This document shows positions 8,008-15,792 of a stretch of DNA of 45,933 nt, one piece after another (the stretch's first letter is position 1; each line of letters opens with the position of its first letter). The position numbers were made by a program, and so were the translations under genes. The stretch is from UBA7434 sp042090785 (lineage in GTDB: Bacteria; Pseudomonadota; Gammaproteobacteria; Pseudomonadales; UBA7434): contig JBELIP010000014.1 of NCBI GenBank assembly GCA_042090785.1, positions 1 to 45,933 on the forward strand, read 5' to 3'. The notes beneath the pieces are model-generated. The model did not search any database, was not told the DNA's origin, and saw only the letters and a list, made by a program, of their open reading frames with translations.

Positions 8008-9069
8008 ATGGCTAACGAAAAAAAGCCCTCCGAAGTTGAGCGTGAATTAAGTGACGCCGAGCTTAAACAACAACAGGACCTAGCGAGAGCAAGCTCCTTA
8101 AACGGCAAGGACCAGCCTCTCGTTAAGAATATTTATACTGCCGACCCTTCTGCCCATGTGTTTGAGGGAAAAATTTATATTTACCCATCACATGATATCG
8201 AATCAGAAGCTAGCACCAATGATGACGGCGATCAGTTTGCTATGCGGGACTACCACGTACTGTCCGTAGATGGTGAAAACGGTGAAACCACTGACCATGG
8301 CGTTGCACTTTCAGTGGATGATATACCCTGGGCCGAAAAGCAATTGTGGGCACCTGATGCTGCCTATAAAAATGGTCGCTATTACTTTTATTTTCCAGCT
8401 CGGGATTATGATGGCATATTTCGTATCGGCGTTGCCGTGAGCGATAATCCTGCTGGCCCATTTAAAGCAGAAGAAAATTATATAGAAGGCACTTACAGTA
8501 TAGATCCAGCGGTTTACGAAGACAAAGACGGCTCGCATTATATGTACTGGGGTGGAATATGGGGTGGCCAGCTACAAAACTGGCGGGACGGTACATTCGA
8601 TGCCGAAGATATATACCCTGCTGACCATGAGCCAGCCTATGCGCCTTTAGTAGCCAAGCTTTCTAACGATATGTTACAGCTTGCTGAAACACCAAAAGAA
8701 GTGCTCATATATGACAATAATGGCGAGCTACTTTCAGCAGGCGATAACGATAGACGCTTCTTTGAAGCTTCATGGGTACATCAATACCAAGGCAAGTATT
8801 ACTTTTCTTATTCTACTGGTGATACACATAAAATAGCTTATGCTATTGGTGACAATCCCTATGGCCCTTTCACCTATCAAGGCGTTATTTTAAACCCAGT
8901 CTTAGGTTGGACAAACCACCATTCGATCGCCGAATACAATAATAAGTGGTTTTTGTTTTACCATGACAGCAGCTTATCTGAGGGACAAACGCATTTACGC
9001 TGCGTAAAAATGTGCGAGCTAACGCATGATGAAAACGGCGTGATAACCCCAATAAACGCTTACGAATAA
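8008..9069 (+). CDS. Cytoplasmic GH43 glycosidase (likely beta-xylosidase/arabinofuranosidase)
   Basis: 353 residues, with no signal peptide, so cytoplasmic. The three GH43 carboxylates are visible: D46 (TADPSAHVF, base), D166 (YSIDPAVYED, pKa modulator) and E253 (FFEASWVHQ, acid). H305 in TNHHSI matches the conserved active-site His. The WGGIWGGQLQNW segment is typical of the small single-domain cytoplasmic members near subfamily GH43_1. A five-bladed propeller of this length without an extra C-terminal module fits an exo-acting beta-xylosidase on imported xylooligosaccharides; alpha-L-arabinofuranosidase activity is the alternative. A good AGGAG site precedes the start, and the gene is operonic with the symporter. 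Confidence 0.87.
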   Translation: MANEKKPSEVERELSDAELKQQQDLARASSLNGKDQPLVKNIYTADPSAHVFEGKIYIYPSHDIESEASTNDDGDQFAMRDYHVLSVDGENGETTDHGVALSVDDIPWAEKQLWAPDAAYKNGRYYFYFPARDYDGIFRIGVAVSDNPAGPFKAEENYIEGTYSIDPAVYEDKDGSHYMYWGGIWGGQLQNWRDGTFDAEDIYPADHEPAYAPLVAKLSNDMLQLAETPKEVLIYDNNGELLSAGDNDRRFFEASWVHQYQGKYYFSYSTGDTHKIAYAIGDNPYGPFTYQGVILNPVLGWTNHHSIAEYNNKWFLFYHDSSLSEGQTHLRCVKMCELTHDENGVITPINAYE

Positions 9070-9093
9070 AGGAAGCAAAAAACCATTCAACGC

Positions 9094-9130
9094 ATTCTAT
9101 GTCCTTAATGCATAATCAAGGACATAGAAT
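9094..9130. terminator. Hairpin between convergent GH43 and EF-hand genes
   Basis: A perfect 13-bp inverted repeat (ATTCTATGTCCTT at 9094-9106, its complement at 9118-9130) with an 11-base loop. It sits in the 71-bp space between convergent genes. The flanks are only moderately T-rich, so it may be a bidirectional terminator or a transcript-end stabiliser. Confidence 0.6.
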
Positions 9131-9140
9131 TTAATCGCGT

Positions 9141-9431
9141 TTATTTATTAGAAGACTTAATAAATTCCTTCTTAGAAATCACGCCGTCGCCATCGGCATC
9201 TCTCTTTTTAAACGTATTCTTATGCGTTCTGGCACGTCGATCTTCGTCTGTCCAGCCTCTTTTATCCATCCAATAATCCGAATGCCCCTTAAATTCATCT
9301 AGGGTTAACGTTTCGCTGCCATCAGTATCAAGCTTTTTAAAATATCTTGCAGGATTTTTTTGAGCAACCGCTGAAAAACTAAAAGCCAAAAGCGCCGTTA
9401 CAGTAATTATTTTTGTCGTTATCATTTTCAT
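9141..9431 (-). CDS. Small exported EF-hand protein
   Basis: 96 residues starting at an ATG preceded by a near-perfect AGGAGG site. A signal peptide (1-23, ending AVAQ) is followed by two EF-hand loops: DTDGSETLTLDEF from residue 35 and DADGDGVISKKEF from residue 78. The second is canonical; the first is slightly degenerate. It is probably a periplasmic calcium-binding protein. It is transcribed away from the two-component system, and the box cluster at 9636-9674 lies between them, so both may be controlled together. Such proteins are often seen near sulfatases or calcium-dependent glycan enzymes, but no function can be assigned. Confidence 0.8.
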   Translation of the reverse strand: MKMITTKIITVTALLAFSFSAVAQKNPARYFKKLDTDGSETLTLDEFKGHSDYWMDKRGWTDEDRRARTHKNTFKKRDADGDGVISKKEFIKSSNK

Positions 9432-9571
9432 AAAAACCTCCTATTCAGTCAAAATTATTCATTAAAAACTATTATTTTAAAAGCATGACTTTAAATACAT
9501 GAATTTAAATAAGTATCGCCAAAGCAATGCAAAGCCGAACTATAAGCTAGTGCCTAACTTATTAACATTGT

Positions 9572-9587
9572 GTGTAAAGAATTACAC
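9572..9587. repeat. Perfect 6-4-6 palindrome GTGTAA/TTACAC
   Basis: GTGTAA, four bases (AGAA), TTACAC. It lies about 50 bp before the 9636 box cluster in the 471-bp intergenic region between the EF-hand gene and the response regulator. It overlaps the 12-mer AATTACACCACA that also occurs near 6283, about the same distance from that box cluster. It may bind a second regulator. Confidence 0.4.
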
Positions 9588-9635
9588 CACATTGCGATTA
9601 GAATGTAAGCCTCAAAAAAAACGCTAAGTGAGATT

Positions 9636-9674
9636 CTGTATCAAGCCGCATGACTGATACACACTGATACAAAG
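9636..9674. promoter_or_regulatory. Regulatory cluster, 18/10 geometry, upstream of the two-component system
   Basis: GTATCAAG (9638-9645), 9 bases, TGATACA (9655-9661), 3 bases, TGATACAAA (9665-9673). The spacing is base-for-base the same as at 6343-6378, although the spacer sequences differ. It lies about 230 bp upstream of the response regulator start and about 210 bp upstream of the divergent EF-hand gene. This fits autoregulation by the encoded response regulator. The remainder of the 9432-9902 gap holds the palindrome at 9572 and otherwise nothing I recognise. Confidence 0.7.
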
Positions 9675-9902
9675 TCTATGCTTTTATAGTCTAATAACGG
9701 CTGAATTAAGACCTACACATCTCGTTTTCCAAGACCTGTATATTGTAGAATAACCTTGCAGAATGAGCATCATTCACCAACACAACTCACTCATATCATC
9801 CGTCTACTAGCAAATTAGCAGGCAATTGAAAGGGAAAGTTGACGGATGGTGAACACTTGAGTTAAATAACAGCATAACTAATATTTTACGAAGAAAACCG
9901 TT

Positions 9903-10661
9903 ATGCCAAACCAGAATAAGCAAGGCCCTGGGGTACAAACAATGATCCATGTGTTATTAGTTGATGATGATCCAGATATCATTCAACCGTTAAAACGCTT
10001 CCTAAGCGATCATGGTCTTCGGGTAAGCAGCGCCGATAGCGGCAGAAATATGCGCAAGATTCTAGAAAATAGCGCTATCGATATCATCCTTCTAGACGTC
10101 ATGATGCCCGGCGAAGATGGCTTAATGCTTTGCCGATACGTCCAAGATAAATACAATATTCCCGTTATTCTACTCACCGCTTTATCTGATGACGACGACA
10201 AAGTTGTCGGCCTAGAAATGGGCGCTGACGACTATATTAGCAAGCCTTTTAATGCCCGTGTGTTACTTGCACGCCTAAAGGCTGTTTTGCGCCGCTGTGA
10301 TAACGAAAGCATTGATGATTCAGAAGAAAAAGAAGTTACCTCAATCGCTTTTGGCAGCTGGACACTGGATATTTATCAGCGGGAAATTATTGACCAAGAT
10401 AATGTGGCTGTAGCACTAAGCGCTGCAGAGTACCGATTGCTACAAGTATTTTTACAGCGACCGCAACGCACACTTTCACGAGATCAACTACTCGACCTCA
10501 CTCATGGGCGCGAAGCTAAAGCCTTTGATCGTAGCATTGACAACTTAATTAGCCGACTAAGAAGAAAAGTTGAGCTCGACACAACCAACCCTAAAATAAT
10601 AAAGACAGTTAGAGGCGGAGGATATACACTAGCGACTCCAGTGGTGAAGAACTATAAGTAA
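9903..10661 (+). CDS. OmpR-family response regulator
   Basis: 252 residues: a receiver domain (about 15-130) and a winged-helix Trans_reg_C domain (about 145-245). Receiver landmarks are the acidic cluster D21-D23, phospho-acceptor D65 (IILLDVMMPGEDG), T92 and K114 (ADDYISKPF). The effector domain shows AAEYRLLQVFLQRPQRTLSRDQLLDL, FDRSIDNLISRLRRK and VRGGGYTL, closest in look to OmpR itself. Met14 is a possible alternative start. The sensor kinase follows after 12 bp. It is embedded between transporter/GH43 and TonB receptor genes, so I infer that it is the pathway's transcription factor and a candidate binder of the GTATC/GATAC clusters. AbfR/AbfS of Cellvibrio japonicus is a precedent for two-component control of xylan genes. 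Confidence 0.9.
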   Translation: MPNQNKQGPGVQTMIHVLLVDDDPDIIQPLKRFLSDHGLRVSSADSGRNMRKILENSAIDIILLDVMMPGEDGLMLCRYVQDKYNIPVILLTALSDDDDKVVGLEMGADDYISKPFNARVLLARLKAVLRRCDNESIDDSEEKEVTSIAFGSWTLDIYQREIIDQDNVAVALSAAEYRLLQVFLQRPQRTLSRDQLLDLTHGREAKAFDRSIDNLISRLRRKVELDTTNPKIIKTVRGGGYTLATPVVKNYK

Positions 10662-10673
10662 AGACATATAAGA

Positions 10674-12065
10674 ATGCCTAAAAAACTCGTCGGCCAAATC
10701 ATTTCGCTCATCCTCTTCATGCTACTGAGCACTCATATTCTTATTTTCTTTTTCTTCTTCGTTAAAACCGACTTCCATAGTGAATTAGAAAACCGTATTA
10801 ACAATGGCACCTATATCAACCAAATGTTTTCTGCCGTTAATGTTATTGAAAATAGTAAATTCCGCGATGATTTTTCGCTTAACTCATTCAGAGTTCAGTT
10901 TTATGTTATCAACACCCCCCTTTTCGAGAGCAATAGTTTAAGCGAAAGAGACAAAGAGCTCAGTAAAAACCTGCAAGCAAAAATGGGGTATGACTACCCC
11001 AATGCTTCCATGCAGCAACTCTATGTGCCCCAGTCTCGGATTTATATCGCATTAAAAAATTTCGCCGAATACATTAATAGAATAGGCACTGATGAAATAC
11101 AAACCTATTCACCCTCGGTGATTTTGCAATCACAGGTACAGCTACATAATGGCCAATGGGTGGTGATGTTGATTTTGGATGTCTACCCCTATCCAACATG
11201 GATGGCCGAAACGCTAAAACCGCTTTCAATATTTACCAGCATTTTTCTTTTATTCTCTATTATTATTATTTTAGGTATTACCAGCCCGTTAGCTGAGTTA
11301 GCAAAAAAAGCCCATCAACTGGGTATTGGTGAAAAAATCAAAGAGGTCAAACTGAGAGGGCCAATAGATGTTCAAAACGTGATTATCGCATTTAACACTA
11401 TGTTAAAACGTGTGACTAATGTAAATGATCACCGAGCACGCGCTCTAGCAGCAATATCTCATGATATTAGAACGCCACTAACCTCTATGCGTCTACAAGC
11501 AGAATTTATATCCGAAAAAGATATACAAGATAATATTTTTAGAAAGATTGACGAAATGGAACAGATTTGCGAGGCCACCATTACCTTTGCATTGCAAGAT
11601 TCATGGGCAGAAAAAACCCGCGTATTTGATATTGTTTCGTTAGTTGACTCTCTCTGTTCGGATTTATCGGAACAAGGCCTAGATGTGAGTTTTGAATTAA
11701 CCGAAAAAATAAAAGTGTCAGGCCGTCCCGTTGCATTAAAACGTGCTATCACTAACCTTATAAAAAATGGCGTTGAGTACGGGAACAGCGTTCAAGTATC
11801 TATTACACACTCAGAAACCGTATTAAAGATACATATCATTGATGATGGCAAAGGTATTCCAGACGATAAAATGGAATTATTGTTTGCCCCTTTCGAGCGC
11901 CTAGAAAATTCAAGAAATCGAAACTCTGGCGGTTTAGGCTTGGGCATGGCCATTGCCCGATCGGTAGTGCGTTCGCATGGCGGAGAAATAGAGCTCGCGA
12001 ATACTGAAAATAAAGGGCTTGATGCCGTCGTAGTGTTGCCGTTATCCCCTATTTTAAAAGACTAA
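10674..12065 (+). CDS. Membrane sensor histidine kinase, partner of the OmpR-type regulator
   Basis: 463 residues. TM1 (about 9-30, with a run of five Phe) and TM2 (about 181-203) bracket a periplasmic sensor domain of about 150 residues (31-180) that I do not recognise. A HAMP segment (about 203-252) leads to the H-box with phospho-acceptor H263 (AAISHDIRTPLTSMR). The ATPase domain has the N-box (NLIKNGVEYG, 361-370), G1 (DDGKGIP, 390-396) and G2 (SGGLGLGMAIA, 418-428). The layout is EnvZ-like. The ligand is probably a periplasmic oligosaccharide released by the locus's enzymes; this comes from context only. Its last 12 bases overlap the end of the convergent pseudopilin-like gene. Confidence 0.9.
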   Translation: MPKKLVGQIISLILFMLLSTHILIFFFFFVKTDFHSELENRINNGTYINQMFSAVNVIENSKFRDDFSLNSFRVQFYVINTPLFESNSLSERDKELSKNLQAKMGYDYPNASMQQLYVPQSRIYIALKNFAEYINRIGTDEIQTYSPSVILQSQVQLHNGQWVVMLILDVYPYPTWMAETLKPLSIFTSIFLLFSIIIILGITSPLAELAKKAHQLGIGEKIKEVKLRGPIDVQNVIIAFNTMLKRVTNVNDHRARALAAISHDIRTPLTSMRLQAEFISEKDIQDNIFRKIDEMEQICEATITFALQDSWAEKTRVFDIVSLVDSLCSDLSEQGLDVSFELTEKIKVSGRPVALKRAITNLIKNGVEYGNSVQVSITHSETVLKIHIIDDGKGIPDDKMELLFAPFERLENSRNRNSGGLGLGMAIARSVVRSHGGEIELANTENKGLDAVVVLPLSPILKD

Positions 12066-12461
12066 ATCCCAATGAGTGTTGTTATCGTAATCCCTTTCAT
12101 CTTTATCTCCACCTACCTCTGCCCCATCACCTAGCGTATAAATTCTATAACTATCGTCTTCAGCTAAATATTCATAAAAATAAGGGTTATTCCAAATATC
12201 TACAGGTATCGCAGTGAAGTACTCACCCGTTAATTCAGAGAGCTCTTTAGGATAATCACCGCTATCTTTTTTGTACTCTTCAATAACCGTTACCACACTT
12301 TGAATACTTAATTTTGTCTTAATAATATTTTCGTGGCGTATGGTCGCTGATTCATTAAAAATAACTAAACTCAAAGTTAATATCGCTAAAACAAATATAC
12401 CAATAGCAACAATTAGCATAGCTTTTGATGCATAATTGACCGATCGAGAGGTCGATGACAT
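12054..12461 (-). CDS. GspG-like (type II secretion pseudopilin-like) membrane protein
   Basis: 135 residues with one TM segment (about 14-36). The remainder resembles the soluble half of GspG major pseudopilins: EEYKKDSGDYPKEL, IPVDIWNNPYFYEYL (residues 85-99; compare the family's DPWGNPY) and YRIYTLGDGAEVGGDKDERD (compare SLGADG..GG). The usual prepilin peptidase site (G-F-T-L-x-E) is missing and the TM is preceded by 13 residues, so it is probably not processed or assembled like a normal pseudopilin. It is a solitary gene with no other secretion genes nearby, convergent with the histidine kinase. Its role in the locus is unknown. Confidence 0.7.
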   Translation of the reverse strand: MSSTSRSVNYASKAMLIVAIGIFVLAILTLSLVIFNESATIRHENIIKTKLSIQSVVTVIEEYKKDSGDYPKELSELTGEYFTAIPVDIWNNPYFYEYLAEDDSYRIYTLGDGAEVGGDKDERDYDNNTHWDLVF

Positions 12462-12566
12462 TGTTTATAGCTCCATTAAGATAGTTTATATCGTTGATTA
12501 AGAAAGCTGCTATTTTCAGCCTAAGTTTATATCACAATACCCTATAAATCGGCATATGATAATTCT

Positions 12567-12606
12567 ACTTTGTATAACACTATCTCTTCTAACAGTGTTA
12601 TAAAGT
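12567..12606. repeat. Imperfect inverted repeat upstream of pseudopilin-like gene
   Basis: ACTTTGTATAACACT at 12567-12581 pairs with AGTGTTATAAAGT at 12594-12606, with a 2-base bulge and a 12-base loop. It lies in the 527-bp gap between the divergent pseudopilin-like and TonB receptor genes. No T-run follows, so an operator or mRNA structure is as likely as a terminator. Confidence 0.4.
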
Positions 12607-12810
12607 AAGCCTAATAAAACTTTAATTATGGGCAAACCTGCTGCTTGTGAGTATAGCCTTTTGACTAAATTTTAGACTGCATTATAAGTCATACAGCGCT
12701 CTTAAAATTAAGCAGTATTGTTTAGTTTTTCTTTTTATGCTTATAAAAAAAACAATTAAAAATATTTTAGATTTTTTCATAACATATTGATTTTCATTGC
12801 CCATAAAGTT

Positions 12811-12856
12811 TTGTAACACATTGTATCAATGCAATCATATGATACCGGCGGTTACT
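12811..12856. promoter_or_regulatory. Regulatory cluster, extended symmetric 10/18/10 geometry, upstream of the TonB receptor
   Basis: TTGTAACA (12811-12818), TTGTATCA (12821-12828), then GATAC (12841-12845) and GTTAC (12851-12855). Centres are at 12815, 12825, 12843 and 12853. Two 10-bp direct repeats thus face each other across an 18-bp centre, the full symmetric form of the arrangement at 6341 and 9636. It lies about 135-175 bp before the receptor's start codon. The other sequence in the 12462-12988 gap is AT-rich, apart from the inverted repeat at 12567. Confidence 0.68.
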
Positions 12857-12988
12857 GCTTTATAGCTACACAGCGTTTGCCCCTATATGACGCTATGGTA
12901 ACTTACTACTTCAAAATAACGATATATTAAAAAAATAACCATACATTCAAAAAAATATACTCATAAATAAAAAAGGGATAAATGCCTT

Positions 12989-15715
12989 ATGGATAATAAT
13001 AAAACCCATACTGAATTGATGCATTTAAAAGTATTGTTAGCTTCATGTTTATCTGCCAGCTTACTGGTCAACACAACTCATGCTCAAGAAAATAAATCCG
13101 CTGAGTCGGAAGGTGGCGAGCCAAAAATTCAAGAAGTTGTGGTAGAGATAGGTATTTTAGGCAGCATATTAAGATCTTTAAGAGAGAAGAGAAACGCCGA
13201 CCAAATTAAAGATGTTATTAGCGCAGAGGATATTGGTAAATTACCGGATCAAAATTTAGCAGAAGCCCTACAACGTATTACAGGCGTACAAATTAGTCGT
13301 GATTTTGGTGATGGAAGCGAAGTTGCTATTCGCGGTATGGCACAAAATAGAGTAGAAATTAATGGTCAGTCTGTCATGGGCTCAAATTCTGAAGGTCGTG
13401 GAATTAGCTTTAATGATTTAGCACCCGACGCATTCAGCAGTATCGAAGTGATAAAGACACCTATGGCTAGTATGACCGAAGGATCACTGGGTGGCACCAT
13501 TCGTTTAAATACCCGTCGAGCATTCAACTCTCGAGGCACCGTGTTGAGTGGTCGCATACAAGGAGAGCATGTCGAAGATTTGCCCGGCGAATGGGATCAT
13601 GCCGATGATATAACACCCACTATTTCTGTATTTGGTAGCACTCGCTGGGACACGGATTTCGGCGAAATGGGCGTCACAAGCTCTTTCACCTACCAAGAGC
13701 AAAACAGAACTAAAGACACCTCAGAAATGCGCTGGAAACCTTATAACGTAACTGCAACACAAAGAACCGTGACGGCTGCAAATGGCGATTTACTGACCAG
13801 CCCCGGCGATACTATTTTTGCTCCACAACAAATTAAGTTTCAAGCATGGGATCGTGAGCAAACGCGAATCGGCTTAGTCTCAAGCTTTCAATGGCAGGTG
13901 ACCGACACCCTTCAGATTTATGTCGATGGTAACTACAACGACTTTGAAATATCAACAGCCAGCAACTCAGTTCAAGCAACGTTTAATTCGGGCCAAACCA
14001 ATTATACCAATGCGATCCTCACTGAGAATAATACTTTGTTACAAGCCGATGCTAATACGACCTTTGGTAACACCAATGGCTGGGCACAAGACAGCGATAG
14101 AAAAACTTATGGTTTAACACTTGGCGGAGAATACTTCTTAGATGAATGGACAATTACCTCTACGCTAGGAATGTCGCATGGTGAAACAGACCAAAAGAAC
14201 TCTTTTTTTAGCACGCCAATTTTACAGTCTCGTGCTGTAGGGTTTGCCTTAATCGATACCGATATTCCTGTCTTAAACTTCACGACACAAGCTGGAGCAC
14301 CGATTGATACTGGCAGCCTTTCAACATATCGAATTAATAACTTATCGCTACAGGATGCAATTTTAGAAACAGACAACACCGAGTTCAAGTTAGACTTTAA
14401 TTATAACTTTGAGGGTCAACACTTAGCTTCTATAGACTTTGGTACCCGTGTTGCCAAACGTGAAGCTTCGCGGGAAAGAGATATTACTTCAAATATTTCG
14501 CTAAGAGGCCAAGCCGTTACAGGTTTTCCAACGCTTGTCGACCGAATGGCTCCCTTCCCTACTGACTTTTTAAATGGTTTTTCTGGCGGTAATTATAACT
14601 ACCTAGCACCACAAAATGGTGACTTCTGGTCAAACCCAGAAATTGCCGTTGACCTTTATGGTATTGATGTATCAACCGACCTAGTCCCTGAACTTGGCTA
14701 TGAATATAACGTTGAGGAAGAAACCCAAGCAGCGTATATCCAAGCAAACTTCGCCGGCGAATTACTCTACATTCCCTACTCAGGAAACATCGGCTTTAGA
14801 AGAGTATTTACCGATGTTATTTCTTCTGGCTGGTTACAACCACCCGGCGGTGTTGCAGCAACAGAATTAGCTATGACAAACGACTATAGCGACACATTAG
14901 GCAGCGGTAATATTGGTTTTGCAGTACTCGACGATTTGCTGGTGCGATTTTCTATTGCCGATGTGATGTCTCGACCTAGAATTGCTGACCTAAGCGCCGC
15001 CACAAAAATTAATACCGGCGACGCAACAGGACGTTCAGGTAACGTCATGTTAGAACCCTTTCGCGCAAGACAATACGATATTTCAGTTGAATGGTATGCC
15101 ACTGATACCGATTTTATAAGCGGCGCTGTTTTCTACAAAGATATCGATTCGTTTATCGTTAGATCAACAGAAAGCCGCGTGATATTCCGGCCCGATCTCG
15201 GCGAGGATGTGACTTATGACATATCCCTTCCTAGTAATGGAGAAGGCGGTAAAGTCAAAGGCTTTGAAATAGGCTTTACAAAAACCTTTGGCTTTTTAGG
15301 ACCTAAATTTAACGGTTTAGGCTTAAGCGGCTCTTATACCTATGCAGACAGCGAGACATCTAACCAAAATATCGTCACTGGCGAACCATTACCGTTAGAA
15401 GATTTATCAGAAAAGAGTTACAACATTGTTAGCTTCTATGAATACGGCGGTTTCTCTGCGCGTTTAGCCTATAACTGGCGCTCTGAGTTCTTAGATAGAA
15501 CACAAGGCTTTAATCAGCAGCCAGAAATCGAAAGAGATAGAAGCCAAATTGATTTCTCAGCTAGCTATAAATTAACGAAAAAAGTAAAGCTGTCCTTTAA
15601 TGCTATTAACTTAGGCGATGATGCCAATGATGAGTATCAATTACTCGAAGAACGTGACTATAAGAAAAGTACTGTGGGTCGCCGTTACACCATAAACATT
15701 AGCGCTAGACTTTAA
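12989..15715 (+). CDS. TonB-dependent outer-membrane receptor
   Basis: 908 residues. The N-terminus has a hydrophobic signal (MHLKVLLASCLSASLLVNTTHAQ, residues 11-33), so the true start may be Met11 (13019) rather than Met1. A plug domain (about 65-180) has ISAEDIGKLPDQNLAEALQRITGVQI, EVAIRGMAQNRVEINGQ and IEVIKTPMASMTEGSLGGTIRLNTR, the pattern of TonB receptors of the Xanthomonas/Caulobacter carbohydrate type. The barrel fills the rest and ends FNAINLGDDAN...RRYTINISARL. It is the probable outer-membrane importer of oligosaccharides from the target polysaccharide. A clear terminator follows. No SusD-like partner is present, as expected for Proteobacteria. The box cluster at 12811 lies upstream. 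Confidence 0.92.
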   Translation: MDNNKTHTELMHLKVLLASCLSASLLVNTTHAQENKSAESEGGEPKIQEVVVEIGILGSILRSLREKRNADQIKDVISAEDIGKLPDQNLAEALQRITGVQISRDFGDGSEVAIRGMAQNRVEINGQSVMGSNSEGRGISFNDLAPDAFSSIEVIKTPMASMTEGSLGGTIRLNTRRAFNSRGTVLSGRIQGEHVEDLPGEWDHADDITPTISVFGSTRWDTDFGEMGVTSSFTYQEQNRTKDTSEMRWKPYNVTATQRTVTAANGDLLTSPGDTIFAPQQIKFQAWDREQTRIGLVSSFQWQVTDTLQIYVDGNYNDFEISTASNSVQATFNSGQTNYTNAILTENNTLLQADANTTFGNTNGWAQDSDRKTYGLTLGGEYFLDEWTITSTLGMSHGETDQKNSFFSTPILQSRAVGFALIDTDIPVLNFTTQAGAPIDTGSLSTYRINNLSLQDAILETDNTEFKLDFNYNFEGQHLASIDFGTRVAKREASRERDITSNISLRGQAVTGFPTLVDRMAPFPTDFLNGFSGGNYNYLAPQNGDFWSNPEIAVDLYGIDVSTDLVPELGYEYNVEEETQAAYIQANFAGELLYIPYSGNIGFRRVFTDVISSGWLQPPGGVAATELAMTNDYSDTLGSGNIGFAVLDDLLVRFSIADVMSRPRIADLSAATKINTGDATGRSGNVMLEPFRARQYDISVEWYATDTDFISGAVFYKDIDSFIVRSTESRVIFRPDLGEDVTYDISLPSNGEGGKVKGFEIGFTKTFGFLGPKFNGLGLSGSYTYADSETSNQNIVTGEPLPLEDLSEKSYNIVSFYEYGGFSARLAYNWRSEFLDRTQGFNQQPEIERDRSQIDFSASYKLTKKVKLSFNAINLGDDANDEYQLLEERDYKKSTVGRRYTINISARL

Positions 15716-15733
15716 AAACCTCTAGCAACATCC

Positions 15734-15770
15734 AAACAGCTTGCTGCGCGAAATACAGCAAGCTGTTTTT
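15734..15770 (+). terminator. Rho-independent terminator after the TonB receptor
   Basis: A perfect 13-bp stem (AAACAGCTTGCTG at 15734-15746, complement at 15756-15768) with a 9-base loop, ending in a run of five T. It separates the receptor from the sulfatase-GH10 block, which therefore needs readthrough or its own promoter. Confidence 0.85.
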
Positions 15771-15792
15771 AATTCAGTAGCCGTATGAAATT

